Made by a program: the position numbers and the translations under genes. The notes beneath the pieces were generated by a model, which ran no database searches, was not told the origin of the DNA, and worked only from the letters and a program-made list of their open reading frames with translations. Positions 22,187 through 32,136 of a stretch of DNA of 64,000 nt are shown here, piece after piece; the first letter of the stretch is position 1, and the number at the start of each line of letters is the position of its first letter. Where the stretch lies: NCBI RefSeq assembly GCF_000151315.2, contig NW_011887301.1:1097618-1161617 (forward strand). Reading direction: 5' to 3'. This stretch comes from Capsaspora owczarzaki ATCC 30864. Lineage: Eukaryota; Opisthokonta; Filasterea.

Positions 22187-25084
22187 TCATTGCAACTTGG
22201 CCAGCAAGGACTGATAAAAGTGTGCGACAGACTCCTCTTCGTCGAGATTCATGTCAAGATAGGCGAGAGAATCTTTGGAAATGGTGGGCAAGATTTCGTT
22301 CGCAATCACTTGGCGGGTGTGCTCGGTATCGTCCATAAACCCATCGTCGTCGTCGTCGTCGTCGCTGTCAACGGGCGTGGCACTGGCTCCGGAACCAGGG
22401 GTGGCAGGAGCATCCTCAACCCCAAACTGCTCCTTTTGAAGTCGCTCGAAGGCGCGGTTGAGATCGCCGTCGCACTCTGCCAACGTCTGCTGGATGCGCT
22501 CCGCTGGCATGTAAATGCCCATCGAAGACAGCAATGCGGTAAGGTCGCCGAGGTTGCCCGTACCCATCCTGGCAGCAGGCGAAGGCGGAGCCGAGCCGGA
22601 GGAGCCGGCAGCGCTCGTCCGTCGGCGATGATGCGTGGGCTTGGCGAACAGCTGCGGGCATGTGGTCAGGAGCTGCATGGCAATCTCCAGGTTGTTGTTG
22701 GCCTGTCGCAGCGCAGCGCCGGCGGCGTGCTTGGGGAAGCCGGTCGAGTGCAGGTACTGGAAAAGATTGACGTCAACCCACTCGCCCCGAGTGGTGCGTC
22801 CCAGCCGACGCTGCAACTCGCGGTTGAAGCGGCTTTGCTCGTGTTGCTCGCGGTGCGTTTGCTCCTGCTGCCGGTGGGCAAAGTGGAGCTCGAGGGCGCG
22901 GGAGACGTCGTTCGGCTCGCGAAGCGCGACGCGAGCCTGCGTCGACGTCAATCCCATCGTCATGAGCTGCTCCACCGCTGCCGGGTCGGGCTTCATGCTG
23001 GTAATCTCACGAGTCACCTCCTCGAGCAGACGAGAGCACTCGGCACGCGCCGACACGACGGCCGAAGCGACTGCTGTCGGGTTTGAGCCTGATGCTGCTG
23101 GGCGGCGCGCAGCCGTCTCGTGGAAGAGCACGGCAGCCTTGAGCAGCTTGAGACGAACGAGAAAGACCATTTCTGGGGGCACGGCACCCTCGCGGGTTCG
23201 CCGCAGACGCTCCAAGTTGGCACCGTAGCTGCGCTTGAGCGTTGCTTCGCAGGTGGCAAGTCGGCGCGTGGCGTCCGGCAACGAGGTCACGTCGCGGAGC
23301 ATCAAGTAGCAGTACACAATGTCGAGCTGGAGGAGACCCAGGTTGTCGACGTTGTCTAGAATGTCGCTGCGGCATTTGGCAAACTCTGCGTCCGCCTCCA
23401 GCAGGAATGTGAGGGCAGACGAATAGAGACGCTGTCGCTCAATCTCCACTGGCTGGGGCAGCGCGCGCTGTGGTGACGCCAGAGGTGCGAGTGCTGCAGC
23501 AGCGGCTGTCAATCCTTGATTGGTAGAAGTGGTGGTAGTGGTGGTGGTGGTGGTGGTGGTGCTGGGGGTCGCGGACGCCGATTGCGGCAGCGGCGAGCTT
23601 GGCAAGAATGTGGGCGGGAAGAGCGGCGGCGCCGTCGTGTACAGACCTGCGCTCGGGCTGCTCGGGACGCTTGATGCCGGGCTCGATGGCTGGCTGGCGC
23701 GCGGGCTCGACAGTCTGCTGNNNNNNNNNNNNNNNNNNNNNNNNNNNNNNNNNNNNNNNNNNNNNNNNNNNNNNNNNNNNNNNNNNNNNNNNNNNNNNNN
23801 NNNNNNNNNNNNNNNNNNNNNNNNNNNNNNNNNNNNNNNNNNNNNNNNNNNNNNNNNNNNNNNNNNNNNNNNNNNNNNNNNNNNNNNNNNNNNNNNNNNN
23901 NNNNNNNNNNNNNNNNNNNNNNNNNNNNNNNNNNNNNNNNNNNNNNNNNNNNNNNNNNNNNNNNNNNNNNNNNNNNNNNNNNNNNNNNNNNNNNNNNNNN
24001 NNNNNNNNNNNNNNNNNNNNNNNNNNNNNNNNNNNNNNNNNNNNNNNNNNNNNNNNNNNNNNNNNNNNNNNNNNNNNNNNNNNNNNNNNNNNNNNNNNNN
24101 NNNNNNNNNNNNNNNNNNNNNNNNNNNNNNNNNNNGCTGCGTCGCGGACGCAGCCAGCCGGCGGTGCTCGTCCTCGCGCTGGCTGTGGCTGGCGGGCGAC
24201 TCCATATGGTCCACCGCAGCATCCAGCGCGACGGGTGTGAGGACGGCCATCGCGCGCACCGTCGTCATGACCACAGTGGGTGTAGTGCTACTAGCAGCAG
24301 CAGGTGAGATTGGCGTCGATGATGCGAGCGCAGGAGCGCTGCTGCTGCTGCTGTGGCTGGGCGTCGGAGTGGTTGGCGGCGATGGCTGTGGCGGGAGCTT
24401 GAACAACGTGGCGAGCGTCATGTCGGCGTGCTCACGGGGCAGCTCAACCATGGATGATGATGATGATGATGAGGATGAGGATGCGGATGCTGATGGGGTG
24501 GCAGAGACAATGCGGCCGGCGGCAATCAGCTTGACTGCGTACGCTGACGTTGCTGGCTGACTGTTTCGAGCGGCAGTGACAATGCTCTCGACCAGCCACT
24601 GCACCGACGCGCTCGACTTTGCAGCGATGGTCACAGACGACGGCAGTAGTGGTGCTTTTGGAGCAGCGTCGGATGTGGTGGTGGTGGTGGTGGTGGTTGA
24701 CGAGGAGGATGTGGATGAGGCTGAGGATGACAGGCGAATCACCACAGTGAGGTCGTCGGGTGCTGCAGCGCGCTTGGCGAGCTTGTCCAGCGCATGCAGA
24801 CGAAGCCCTTCGAGAATGTCGCAGATTGCATCGACAGAGTTAGAAGTAGAATGAGAAGGAGTAGTAGTGGTGGTGGTGGTGGTGGTGGTCTTAGAGGTGG
24901 GAGTGGCAACTGAGGCGGCGGTCTGAGCGGCAATCACCGTTGCGTAACGCGAGCCGAGCGCAGAGAGCGCAGCAGTCGCAGCGGAGGCGTCTGCAGAGGT
25001 GCCTGCAGTGTATGGTGCAAGCCACAGTTTGACGCCTTCCGTCCGCAGCAGACTGAGCACGGCGGGTTTGAGCGAGTCAGCCAT
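22187..25084 (-). CDS. NUB1: NUB1-like NEDD8 ultimate buster (UBL-UBA protein)
   Basis: Adaptor that in animals binds NEDD8 or FAT10 conjugates through UBA domains and delivers them to the proteasome. The start at 25084 gives MADSLKPAVLSLL; an upstream in-frame ATG at 25312 is less likely. The N-terminal half has a divergent ubiquitin-like region (around AYAVKLIAAGRIV) broken by Thr and Ser runs. The conserved core has GLLQLDIVYCYLMLRDV and KRSYGANLERL. Three UBA-like domains follow (MTMGLTSTQARVAL, LHSTGFPKHAAGAAL, SSMGIYMPAERI). The tail ANEILPTISKDSLAYLDMNL matches the NUB1 C-terminus. A 415-base assembly gap lies in the middle, so full length (nominally about 965 residues) is unknown. No introns were needed. 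Confidence 0.85.
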   Translation of the reverse strand: MADSLKPAVLSLLRTEGVKLWLAPYTAGTSADASAATAALSALGSRYATVIAAQTAASVATPTSKTTTTTTTTTTPSHSTSNSVDAICDILEGLRLHALDKLAKRAAAPDDLTVVIRLSSSASSTSSSSTTTTTTTTSDAAPKAPLLPSSVTIAAKSSASVQWLVESIVTAARNSQPATSAYAVKLIAAGRIVSATPSASASSSSSSSSSSMVELPREHADMTLATLFKLPPQPSPPTTPTPSHSSSSSAPALASSTPISPAAASSTTPTVVMTTVRAMAVLTPVALDAAVDHMESPASHSQREDEHRRLAASATQXXXXXXXXXXXXXXXXXXXXXXXXXXXXXXXXXXXXXXXXXXXXXXXXXXXXXXXXXXXXXXXXXXXXXXXXXXXXXXXXXXXXXXXXXXXXXXXXXXXXXXXXXXXXXXXXXXXXXXXXXXXXXXXXXXXXXXXXXXXSRLSSPRASQPSSPASSVPSSPSAGLYTTAPPLFPPTFLPSSPLPQSASATPSTTTTTTTTTTTSTNQGLTAAAAALAPLASPQRALPQPVEIERQRLYSSALTFLLEADAEFAKCRSDILDNVDNLGLLQLDIVYCYLMLRDVTSLPDATRRLATCEATLKRSYGANLERLRRTREGAVPPEMVFLVRLKLLKAAVLFHETAARRPAASGSNPTAVASAVVSARAECSRLLEEVTREITSMKPDPAAVEQLMTMGLTSTQARVALREPNDVSRALELHFAHRQQEQTHREQHEQSRFNRELQRRLGRTTRGEWVDVNLFQYLHSTGFPKHAAGAALRQANNNLEIAMQLLTTCPQLFAKPTHHRRRTSAAGSSGSAPPSPAARMGTGNLGDLTALLSSMGIYMPAERIQQTLAECDGDLNRAFERLQKEQFGVEDAPATPGSGASATPVDSDDDDDDDGFMDDTEHTRQVIANEILPTISKDSLAYLDMNLDEEESVAHFYQSLLAKLQ
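23721..24135. other. Assembly gap (Ns)
   Basis: 415 unknown bases inside the NUB1 coding region. Both flanks are Ser/Pro/Thr-rich low-complexity coding sequence, so a repeat probably blocked assembly. The size keeps frame but may be an estimate. Confidence 0.99.
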
Positions 25085-25787
25085 GTTAAAAAATGAAGGA
25101 GAGGGAAAAAAAGTAGAACAAGAGACTGAGCCAAGTCCAAGTTTGGTTTGACACTTTTTGGAACTTGGTCGGTCATTACGAGATAGTCTTATGATGTACG
25201 ATTGTGTTGATGAAGGATGATCACGAAATAATCGCCTTGAAAATTTGAGAAAGAAGCCTCGACAACTGTTTGAGCTTTTGAGCTGTTGCTGCCCTTTCGT
25301 TATTCCTTCCATTCTGCAATTTCAAAGCACTTTTCTTCGTTGTTCACTCGTTTTGAAACAAATCAACTCCAAACTCAGCTTTCTAAGCAAAATAAAAGTT
25401 TCAGTCTCTCTTTTTTTGTTTTTCGTATCCAAACAACAAAAAGGTTTGCATTTTCACATCTTTTTTTTTTTTTTTTTTTTTGTATGGCTTTCCATTGCAA
25501 GATGCGGTTTTTTTATTTTATTTTTTGAAAAGTTGAACAGCCATCCCTGGTATTTCTGCTGTCTGCCATTCGCGCTGGAGGAGACCTGTGTTTGGCATTG
25601 CGTGTGTCTGATGTGTGATGTGGTGATGTGGTGATGTGTGATGTGTGAAGGAGACGAGGGCTTTTCCCTCTCTTTGAATCTGTATTCTCACTCTCACTCG
25701 TTCTCTCGTTCTCTCTCTCCATTGTGAAAGTGCGTCCTCCTCCCCTGTATTTTTCGCACGAGTCTGCGCCATTCCCTCTCTTCCTCA

Positions 25788-25821
<34 letters not shown>

Positions 25822-26596
25822 GTCCAAGTGTGGATGTGTTGGTGGTGTTTGGTGGTGCGAAGGTGATCCATCTTTCCGCTGCCAATCTGTCGCTCTTTTT
25901 TTTTTCTTTTTGCATTCAGCCCTCCCTCCCCTCCCCTCGCTCTCCTTGCTCACCCCATCAGCTCCTCTTTGCGCTCAACATGCATCCCCGGTTTTTCATT
26001 CACCGTGTGTTTCTGTTCTTCCCCCTCTTCTATGGCTTCCTTCCTTCCAACGTCGCTGTACTTTGTACTTCAATCTGTTGTGTTGGTTGTAATGGTCTTT
26101 TTTTTTTTTTTTTTTTTTTCTAAGCGAGAACCGTTTTATTTTTTTTATTTTTTTTTTTTTTGAAACCGCTTTTTTCGTTGCTTTTTCCTTTCCATCTCGT
26201 CTTCTGCGCTTTCGCTCTCACTGCATCGCGCAGTCCCCCTCCCCCTTTCATTCCCTCTCTAACTAGCTCTCTCTCTCTCTCTTTTTCTCTCTCTCTGTGC
26301 ACACACTCGCTCTCGCCTGCGCGCTTTTTGATTTTTTCAATTTCAAACTGTACTCTTTTTTTTTTTTTTTTTTTTTTTGAATTTGTGGCTTTTTTTTTTT
26401 TTTTTTTTTTGTTGTTGTTGTTGTTGTTCACTTGTCACTCCTCTCAACTCGCTCTCACTCACTCTCTTCCTTTGATTCTTGCTTGTATTCGTTTTTGTTT
26501 GTATTTGATTGTTGTTTCCCGATTCTCAGGCGCATTTCTTTTTGGTCGTCAAGATTGGATATTTTTTTTTCAAAGTCCAGCCAAACCAAAGAGAAC

Positions 26597-26638
<42 letters not shown>

Positions 26639-26741
26639 CCTTTGGATTCATTCCAGTTAGCTTTTTTTCCCCCTTCCTTTTGAACCAGCAGGCTCGCTGG
26701 ATCGCCGCCGCGCGTGTGTTTTGTTTCCGACTGCTTCGGGG
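25085..26741 (+). promoter_or_regulatory. Divergent intergenic region, pyrimidine-rich on plus strand
   Basis: Between the NUB1 and RasGEF starts. From about 25460 to 26640 the plus strand is dominated by T tracts (up to about 48 Ts at 26600-26638), CT repeats (25789-25818, 26270-26300) and mixed C/T runs. It probably includes the RasGEF promoter and 5' untranslated region, perhaps with an untranslated intron. No gene seen. Confidence 0.5.
25789..25818 (+). repeat. CT microsatellite
   Basis: About 15 CT units in the NUB1/RasGEF intergenic region. Confidence 0.9.
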
Positions 26742-29700
26742 ATGAGCTCGTCGTCAGTGTTTCAGCTTGACGGAGTGACGACGACGCACTCGACGGTCGG
26801 GTCGTCCGAAGAGTCTGCGGAATTGCTGCTGAACGATGACACTGCTGCTGATGCTGGTGGAGTGGTGTCAGACGGCGTCGCACATCTCCCACCACCACCA
26901 TCATCATCATCACCATCATCTTCACCATCATCCTCGCCAACAAGAAGCGCCAAGGTAGCAGCAGCCACGGGCGCAGGCGAACACGCACATGCGAGCGCCG
27001 CTGATGCGACCACAACGCAACCGCAAGCACCTCACACCACCACCACCACCAACAATACCACCACCACCAATACCATTCCAAGGAGCGGCAGTCGAAGTGC
27101 TCTGACTAACGGCGGCTCGGGCAGCACGTCCATGTCGGACGTCACGCAAGGCGCCAAGCCAACAACCGAGCTGCAGCATCACCAGCTCCACGCAACCCAG
27201 CACAGCACACTGTCAGAGCTCGAACTGGCCGTCATTCGCTCGGGTCGCCGCGCGAGTGGTGGTGACTTGTTAAACTCGGCCGCCGCAGCCCAAGCACACG
27301 CCCAGCAGCAACACGGCAGCAGTGGCAGCGTCAATGATGCAGACGGTGCTGGTGCTGGTGCTGGTGCGTCGTCGCGATCGGGCTCGGGCTCGGACGTGCG
27401 AACAATTCCAGCCATCTCGACGGCAACCCGCCGCGCGCCAAACCGCAATGCATATATTGGACGACCAGCGTCGTTTCATGCTGGAAATCTATCGTCCATG
27501 TACGCTGGTGCCGTCGGGCGCGCAGCAGCAGCATCATCCTCTTCGGGCTCGGCCAATCCAAACAGCGCAGCAATGGCAAGTCGATTCGCTCCTCCACTAC
27601 CTCAGCGCCAGTCGTCGCTGGGACACATTCCCGCAGTGGTATCCATGACCTCGGCAGCGCCTGCATCCCCGCCACAGCCGTACTATCCAGTGACGCGAAG
27701 TCCGTCCACATCGGCGGCAAGTCTGAGCTTTCTGGCACAGTATTCACCAGGAACATCACGCCGGGGTGCCACCAGCGCCTCCTCTCCGCAAAGTGGCAAA
27801 TCCTCCGCCGAGACATCGCCCAGCACTGTTCGGAAAACCCCTCCAGCGACCTTGCCAAAACCGAAAAATCGGCCAAAATCCATGACGTTTGGAGACCCAT
27901 CCCTCTTCCACCAATCCGCCGAGACACTTGCGAGCGGGTCTTCATCGTTAACAGCTTCGTCTACATCATTAGCAGACGACAAATCCATGGCTCAACAACC
28001 GCAGTTCAGCAGCAACGCAGCCCCAATTGATGTGTCTGAAGCAGCAGTAGCAGCAACAACAACAACAACAACAACAGACTCTCAGGAAGCTGCTCGTGTT
28101 GCTGCTGTTGCTGGTGATGACAATCCCATTTTGGTGGCAATGACCGCCGCGGCAGCCGCCCTTGCCGTTCTGACAGGTTCCGCCTCGACAACACCCGCAG
28201 TAGGAGCTGAAGTTGTACCAGAGCCCCAGTCGGATCTTTCCATCTCAGCCGACCAAGCGCATGCACCAAGTGAGGCTCCCGCCCAATCTTCGACTGTTGT
28301 GCTGCTGCCCGTGCAACCACCAGCATCCACATCGGAAGAAGCTGCACCCAGTCTGACCGTCGAGGCCAATCAGGAGCAGCCTAGTGAGCCCCTGACTGCC
28401 GCCCCCTCCGCCGCCACAAACTCGGAGCAGCACACTTCAACCGCGCAAGAGCAACCGCAAGAGCAACCGGCAGTCAGTAGTCCGACAACCGACGCTTCGG
28501 CCGCTCACGAAACTCCTATTGATTGTGAAGAAAAACCAGCAATCGACGAACAATCTCTCCCCGCCGTTTCTGCACCCCCTCAGTCATCCACCGACAATGC
28601 CGCTGATCCTGTTGATCAGTCAGCAACAACATCTGCACAGCTGGATGCCGTGACTGAGGCGGCAGTAGCTCCAGCAGCTGTGGAGGTGGTGGCTGCTCAG
28701 CCATCCGAAACTGCTACCGCCGAGGCTGTTGCTCCAGTTCCTGTTGAGGCTACGACGAGCAGCGTTGCTACTCCTCAGGTCCAGAGAAGTGCCACTCCGG
28801 AACCCGCAGCCGCCGCTACTACTGCTGCTGCTCCCGTGGCTGAGGCTAGTTCGACGAATGATCTGTCTACCTCGCCGTCAGAGCTCTCACGGCACGGTAC
28901 TGGTCGCGCTGCCCTCACGTCGCGTGGTCGTCGCGCCGATTCGCTTTTGAACGAGGACGCCTCATCGCCAGGCAAGCGGAGATCTGGCCCTCCTCCCGGG
29001 ATTGTCGAGAATAATTCCGAAACAATCACGCCAGACACGTCGGCACCGGCGGCTCCCACCTCTACATCTGCGGGTCCTGTAACCAGTGCCCCTGTAACTC
29101 CAGCGCCATCTACCACATCAGCGGCATCTTCGCTGGCCGCTCCTGCCGCCATTCGTTCCAACCTGAACGTCTCGTCCGAGTCCATGGACACGCGCTCGGT
29201 CCATTCTCTTCCTGATGAGCAGACCATCGCGGAGGGAGTGCGTGTTGCGCTCGAGGACGGAAAGACGGTCGTCGTTGCCGGGTCTCTTGCAGGGCTCGTC
29301 GGTCAACTTGCCAACGAGACTGGTTCCTTCGACACGGACTTTGTGCACAACTTTTTGTTGACCTACCGGTATTTTGCCACGCCCGAGGCGCTCATGGATG
29401 AGTTGCGTGCACGGTTTGAGTCGGCGGCCAAGCTCGACGCTGTGGGCTCCAAAGAAGTGCAGATGCGCGTCGTGAACGTGATTCGCAAGTGGTTGACAGC
29501 GCATTGGTACGATTTCGCCAACCGAATTGATCTCATCCAAAAGACCGTCGACTTTACCGAGTACATTACCAAGCAGTCCAACGTCAAGGTTCTCGGCCCA
29601 GTTGTGCGCAAGCAACTCGAGCAGATCCAAAAGCAGGCCTTGGCGCAAGGCGGCGTGGTCATGCGCAAGTCGGCCTCTGGTGTGAGTGTCGCCACCGGCC

Positions 29701-31613
29701 CAGACCCATCCATTCCGTTGAGCGACAAGGCGATCAAGCAGTTCAACTTTTGCGAGGTTTCGCCTGAGGAGTTTGTCGAGCAAATGACCCTGATCGAGCT
29801 CAACCTGTTCAAGCGGATTGGTGCGAACGCTCTGACGGGACAGTCGTGGACCAAGACAAACAAGCCAGAACGTGCGGCTCCGCTGATTCAGCTCATTGAG
29901 CGCTTCAATCGCGTGTCGTTCTGGATTGGCACCGAGATTGTCAACGAGACCAACCCAAAACAACGCGTGGAGGTTTTGCGGCGCGCCATTCAAATGGCCG
30001 TCCATTGCCGAGCGATCAACAACCTTAACTCGTGTCTGCAAATTGTCGCCGCCCTCAACATTAGCTCGGTGCAGCGCCTCAAGCTGACCTGGAAGGCCTT
30101 GCCCGCCAAATCGCTCAAGGACTGGCAAGATATCAGCTTCCTGATGGACACGAGCAAGGGCTACGCCAACTACCGCAAGCACCTCACGACCATCAAGCTG
30201 CCCATCGTGCCCTACATTGGCATTCATTTGAATGACCTGGTGTTGTTGGAAGAGGGCAACCCCGATTTCTTGCCTGACGGGCTGGTCAACTACCGCAAAA
30301 TGAACATGGTCGTCAAGGTCATTCGCGAAATTGAAGTCTACCAAACGTCGTCCTTCCCCTTCCGGGAAAACCCCGACCTGCAGGCCTGGCTCCTTTCGGG
30401 CGCTCCAGCGCTTGATGACAATGCCCTGTACAAGCAGTCGTTGATCTGCGAGCCCCGCGTCTCGTCGGCCGTCCCAACCTCTGCTCCGTCGTCGCCCTCG
30501 CGCTCGCAAGAACGTCCGTCGTCCGAGTCCAACTCGGCCACTTCTTCAGCGTCCAGCTCGCCGCACACCGGCGGCAAGGATGAAGACAGCCACCTGGGCT
30601 TTGGTCGCGATGCCATCACGCGTCTCTCCAAGCGCTTTAGCGTCTACCGCAGCAAGACGAAAACCAAGAAAGACGGCAAAGAGAAGGATGGCAAAGAGGC
30701 CGAGGTTGCCGGCGCGGCAGGAGCCGTCGCAGGCGGCATCTCTCCCGACGTGGCCGATCGTCTCCGCAGCCGGCGTCAAACGAGCTCGCCAAACTTGTTT
30801 GGCTCTGTTCGGCGGTCCAGCCAGGGCTCCACTGGAAGCGTGTCGGACGACGACGACGAAGCCCCTGTCAATCCTCGACGAGACAAGCAACGGAGCGACA
30901 GCGCCGGTGCCGCAACTGGGTTTTTCGCAGGTCTCCCCAACGCAGCTGGCGGGTACAAGCAACGCTACCAAGAGTTGGCGCTTGCATACTCTGACTTGCT
31001 CAACAAGCACGCTGCGCTCGAGGCCAAGTACGATGCCCTCAAGGCGTCGACGAAAATGCTGCTCAACAAGAGCTCGGCGCTCGAGGCGCAGGTCCAGGAG
31101 AACAACAAGGAGAAGCAGTACTACAACCAACTCATGTCGCTGCACCACATGCTCCTGAACGGGCGCGACAACTCCCCGGGCAGCGTGTCCTCGGCGTCGT
31201 CCATGTCGAGCTTGAACGAGGACGCCATTCTCGCTGCCACCACCATGCTGCACAATGAGTCCCTCGCCGCTGCACAAGCCCAGCTGTCTGCCAGTCCGCT
31301 GTCCTTCTCGTTCGACTCGCCTGCGGCGGCGCCGTCCTCCAATCGCCTCTCGACCATCACGATTGAAACGACCGACAGCTTCGACCCGGCCATTGCCGAA
31401 GCCAACAGCGGGCGTAGTTTGAGTACCTCGTCCTCGTCGACGTCTGTCAACCGCCCGGTCCCAGCCGATCCCGCGGCGCGCACGACCGCCTCATCATCCA
31501 TTCCTCCCCCGGCAGAGCTATTTGCAACTGCTCGCGATGACGCAGCCCTTCGCGAAGTTTCTGAAATGTGGAACAGCGCAACGCACCGTGTCAAGCGCGA
31601 TTCAATGGTGTAA
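26742..31613 (+). CDS. Ras guanine nucleotide exchange factor (RasGEF_N + RasGEF)
   Basis: A single-exon protein of 1623 residues that should load GTP onto Ras-family GTPases at membranes. I start at the ATG giving MSSSSVFQLDG. Residues 1-820 are disordered and rich in Ser, Thr, Ala, Pro and Gln. The REM/RasGEF_N domain is near 825-940 (VVVAGSLAGLVGQL, FVHNFLLTYRYFATPEALM). The catalytic CDC25-like domain is near 990-1235, with the conserved FNFCEVSPEEFVEQMTLIE, RFNRVSFWI, RAINNLNSCLQIVAALN and PYIGIHLNDLVLLEEGNPDF. A basic segment follows, then a coiled coil near 1403-1475. No other signalling domain (DH, PH, RA) was seen, so its input is unclear. Confidence 0.93.
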   Translation: MSSSSVFQLDGVTTTHSTVGSSEESAELLLNDDTAADAGGVVSDGVAHLPPPPSSSSPSSSPSSSPTRSAKVAAATGAGEHAHASAADATTTQPQAPHTTTTTNNTTTTNTIPRSGSRSALTNGGSGSTSMSDVTQGAKPTTELQHHQLHATQHSTLSELELAVIRSGRRASGGDLLNSAAAAQAHAQQQHGSSGSVNDADGAGAGAGASSRSGSGSDVRTIPAISTATRRAPNRNAYIGRPASFHAGNLSSMYAGAVGRAAAASSSSGSANPNSAAMASRFAPPLPQRQSSLGHIPAVVSMTSAAPASPPQPYYPVTRSPSTSAASLSFLAQYSPGTSRRGATSASSPQSGKSSAETSPSTVRKTPPATLPKPKNRPKSMTFGDPSLFHQSAETLASGSSSLTASSTSLADDKSMAQQPQFSSNAAPIDVSEAAVAATTTTTTTDSQEAARVAAVAGDDNPILVAMTAAAAALAVLTGSASTTPAVGAEVVPEPQSDLSISADQAHAPSEAPAQSSTVVLLPVQPPASTSEEAAPSLTVEANQEQPSEPLTAAPSAATNSEQHTSTAQEQPQEQPAVSSPTTDASAAHETPIDCEEKPAIDEQSLPAVSAPPQSSTDNAADPVDQSATTSAQLDAVTEAAVAPAAVEVVAAQPSETATAEAVAPVPVEATTSSVATPQVQRSATPEPAAAATTAAAPVAEASSTNDLSTSPSELSRHGTGRAALTSRGRRADSLLNEDASSPGKRRSGPPPGIVENNSETITPDTSAPAAPTSTSAGPVTSAPVTPAPSTTSAASSLAAPAAIRSNLNVSSESMDTRSVHSLPDEQTIAEGVRVALEDGKTVVVAGSLAGLVGQLANETGSFDTDFVHNFLLTYRYFATPEALMDELRARFESAAKLDAVGSKEVQMRVVNVIRKWLTAHWYDFANRIDLIQKTVDFTEYITKQSNVKVLGPVVRKQLEQIQKQALAQGGVVMRKSASGVSVATGPDPSIPLSDKAIKQFNFCEVSPEEFVEQMTLIELNLFKRIGANALTGQSWTKTNKPERAAPLIQLIERFNRVSFWIGTEIVNETNPKQRVEVLRRAIQMAVHCRAINNLNSCLQIVAALNISSVQRLKLTWKALPAKSLKDWQDISFLMDTSKGYANYRKHLTTIKLPIVPYIGIHLNDLVLLEEGNPDFLPDGLVNYRKMNMVVKVIREIEVYQTSSFPFRENPDLQAWLLSGAPALDDNALYKQSLICEPRVSSAVPTSAPSSPSRSQERPSSESNSATSSASSSPHTGGKDEDSHLGFGRDAITRLSKRFSVYRSKTKTKKDGKEKDGKEAEVAGAAGAVAGGISPDVADRLRSRRQTSSPNLFGSVRRSSQGSTGSVSDDDDEAPVNPRRDKQRSDSAGAATGFFAGLPNAAGGYKQRYQELALAYSDLLNKHAALEAKYDALKASTKMLLNKSSALEAQVQENNKEKQYYNQLMSLHHMLLNGRDNSPGSVSSASSMSSLNEDAILAATTMLHNESLAAAQAQLSASPLSFSFDSPAAAPSSNRLSTITIETTDSFDPAIAEANSGRSLSTSSSSTSVNRPVPADPAARTTASSSIPPPAELFATARDDAALREVSEMWNSATHRVKRDSMV

Positions 31614-31751
31614 AACGGTGAGGAAGGAAAGGGGGTTTTTTTTTTAAATTTTTGTTGTTTTGGTCTTTGCTTTGTTTGTGTATGTTTTGTATTGTTTTGT
31701 TTTCAATTTATTTTGTATTCCTTATTCACAATGATGATTTTTGTCTCCTCT

Positions 31752-32136
31752 GAGCTCTCCTAAAACGAGCAATTGAAATTTGCAGTTCAGTCTTCCATCC
31801 GACTGCTTTAACTTTTCAACCATGGTTAAAGCGACGACAAAGAAAGGCGCTGTGGACAATGATGGTACACAAGCATGTGTTTTGTCTTGTTGTGTTTGGG
31901 GTGCGATGGTCTGGCATACGAAGGCACTGGTTGTTGAATCATTGGGTTTTGCATGGAACACTTTGGGGCCAACTCTGTCGACTCACTCACCCTTGCCATG
32001 CTGTGCCCAGAATCGGTCATTCTCGACTACTTGAACAAGCAAAACAGGCCGTACAGTGCGAGTAAGCCACCACTCCCCACCCCAGCAAGACCAGATTAAA
32101 GCACCATAGGGACTTGCAGCAGACTTGCAACATTGC
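31752..32136 (+). repeat. Direct repeat copy A (HOP2 5' end plus NTPase 3' end)
   Basis: This 385-bp segment matches 33306-33691 at roughly 95% by eye, in the same orientation. It holds the HOP2 upstream region, exons 1 and 2, the start of intron 2 and the last dozen codons of the antisense NTPase gene. Confidence 0.93.
31822..32061 (+). pseudogene. Duplicated HOP2 exons 1-2 (fragment or alternative first exons)
   Basis: Exon 1 copy 31822-31864 and exon 2 copy 32011-32061 keep start codon, splice sites and the same encoded residues as the downstream gene (33376-33615); visible exon differences are silent. Exons 3-7 are absent beside it. It is either a dead fragment or an alternative promoter with first exons that splice over about 1.9 kb to the exon at 33991. 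Confidence 0.8.

Noticed and set aside
23509-24560. Long frames on both strands across the N stretch
   Set aside because: They pass only because unknown bases cannot give stops; the NUB1 frame is the one with conserved domains on both sides.
25245-26683. Phe/Leu/Ser-rich plus-strand frames upstream of RasGEF
   Set aside because: They are translations of T and CT tracts without domain content.
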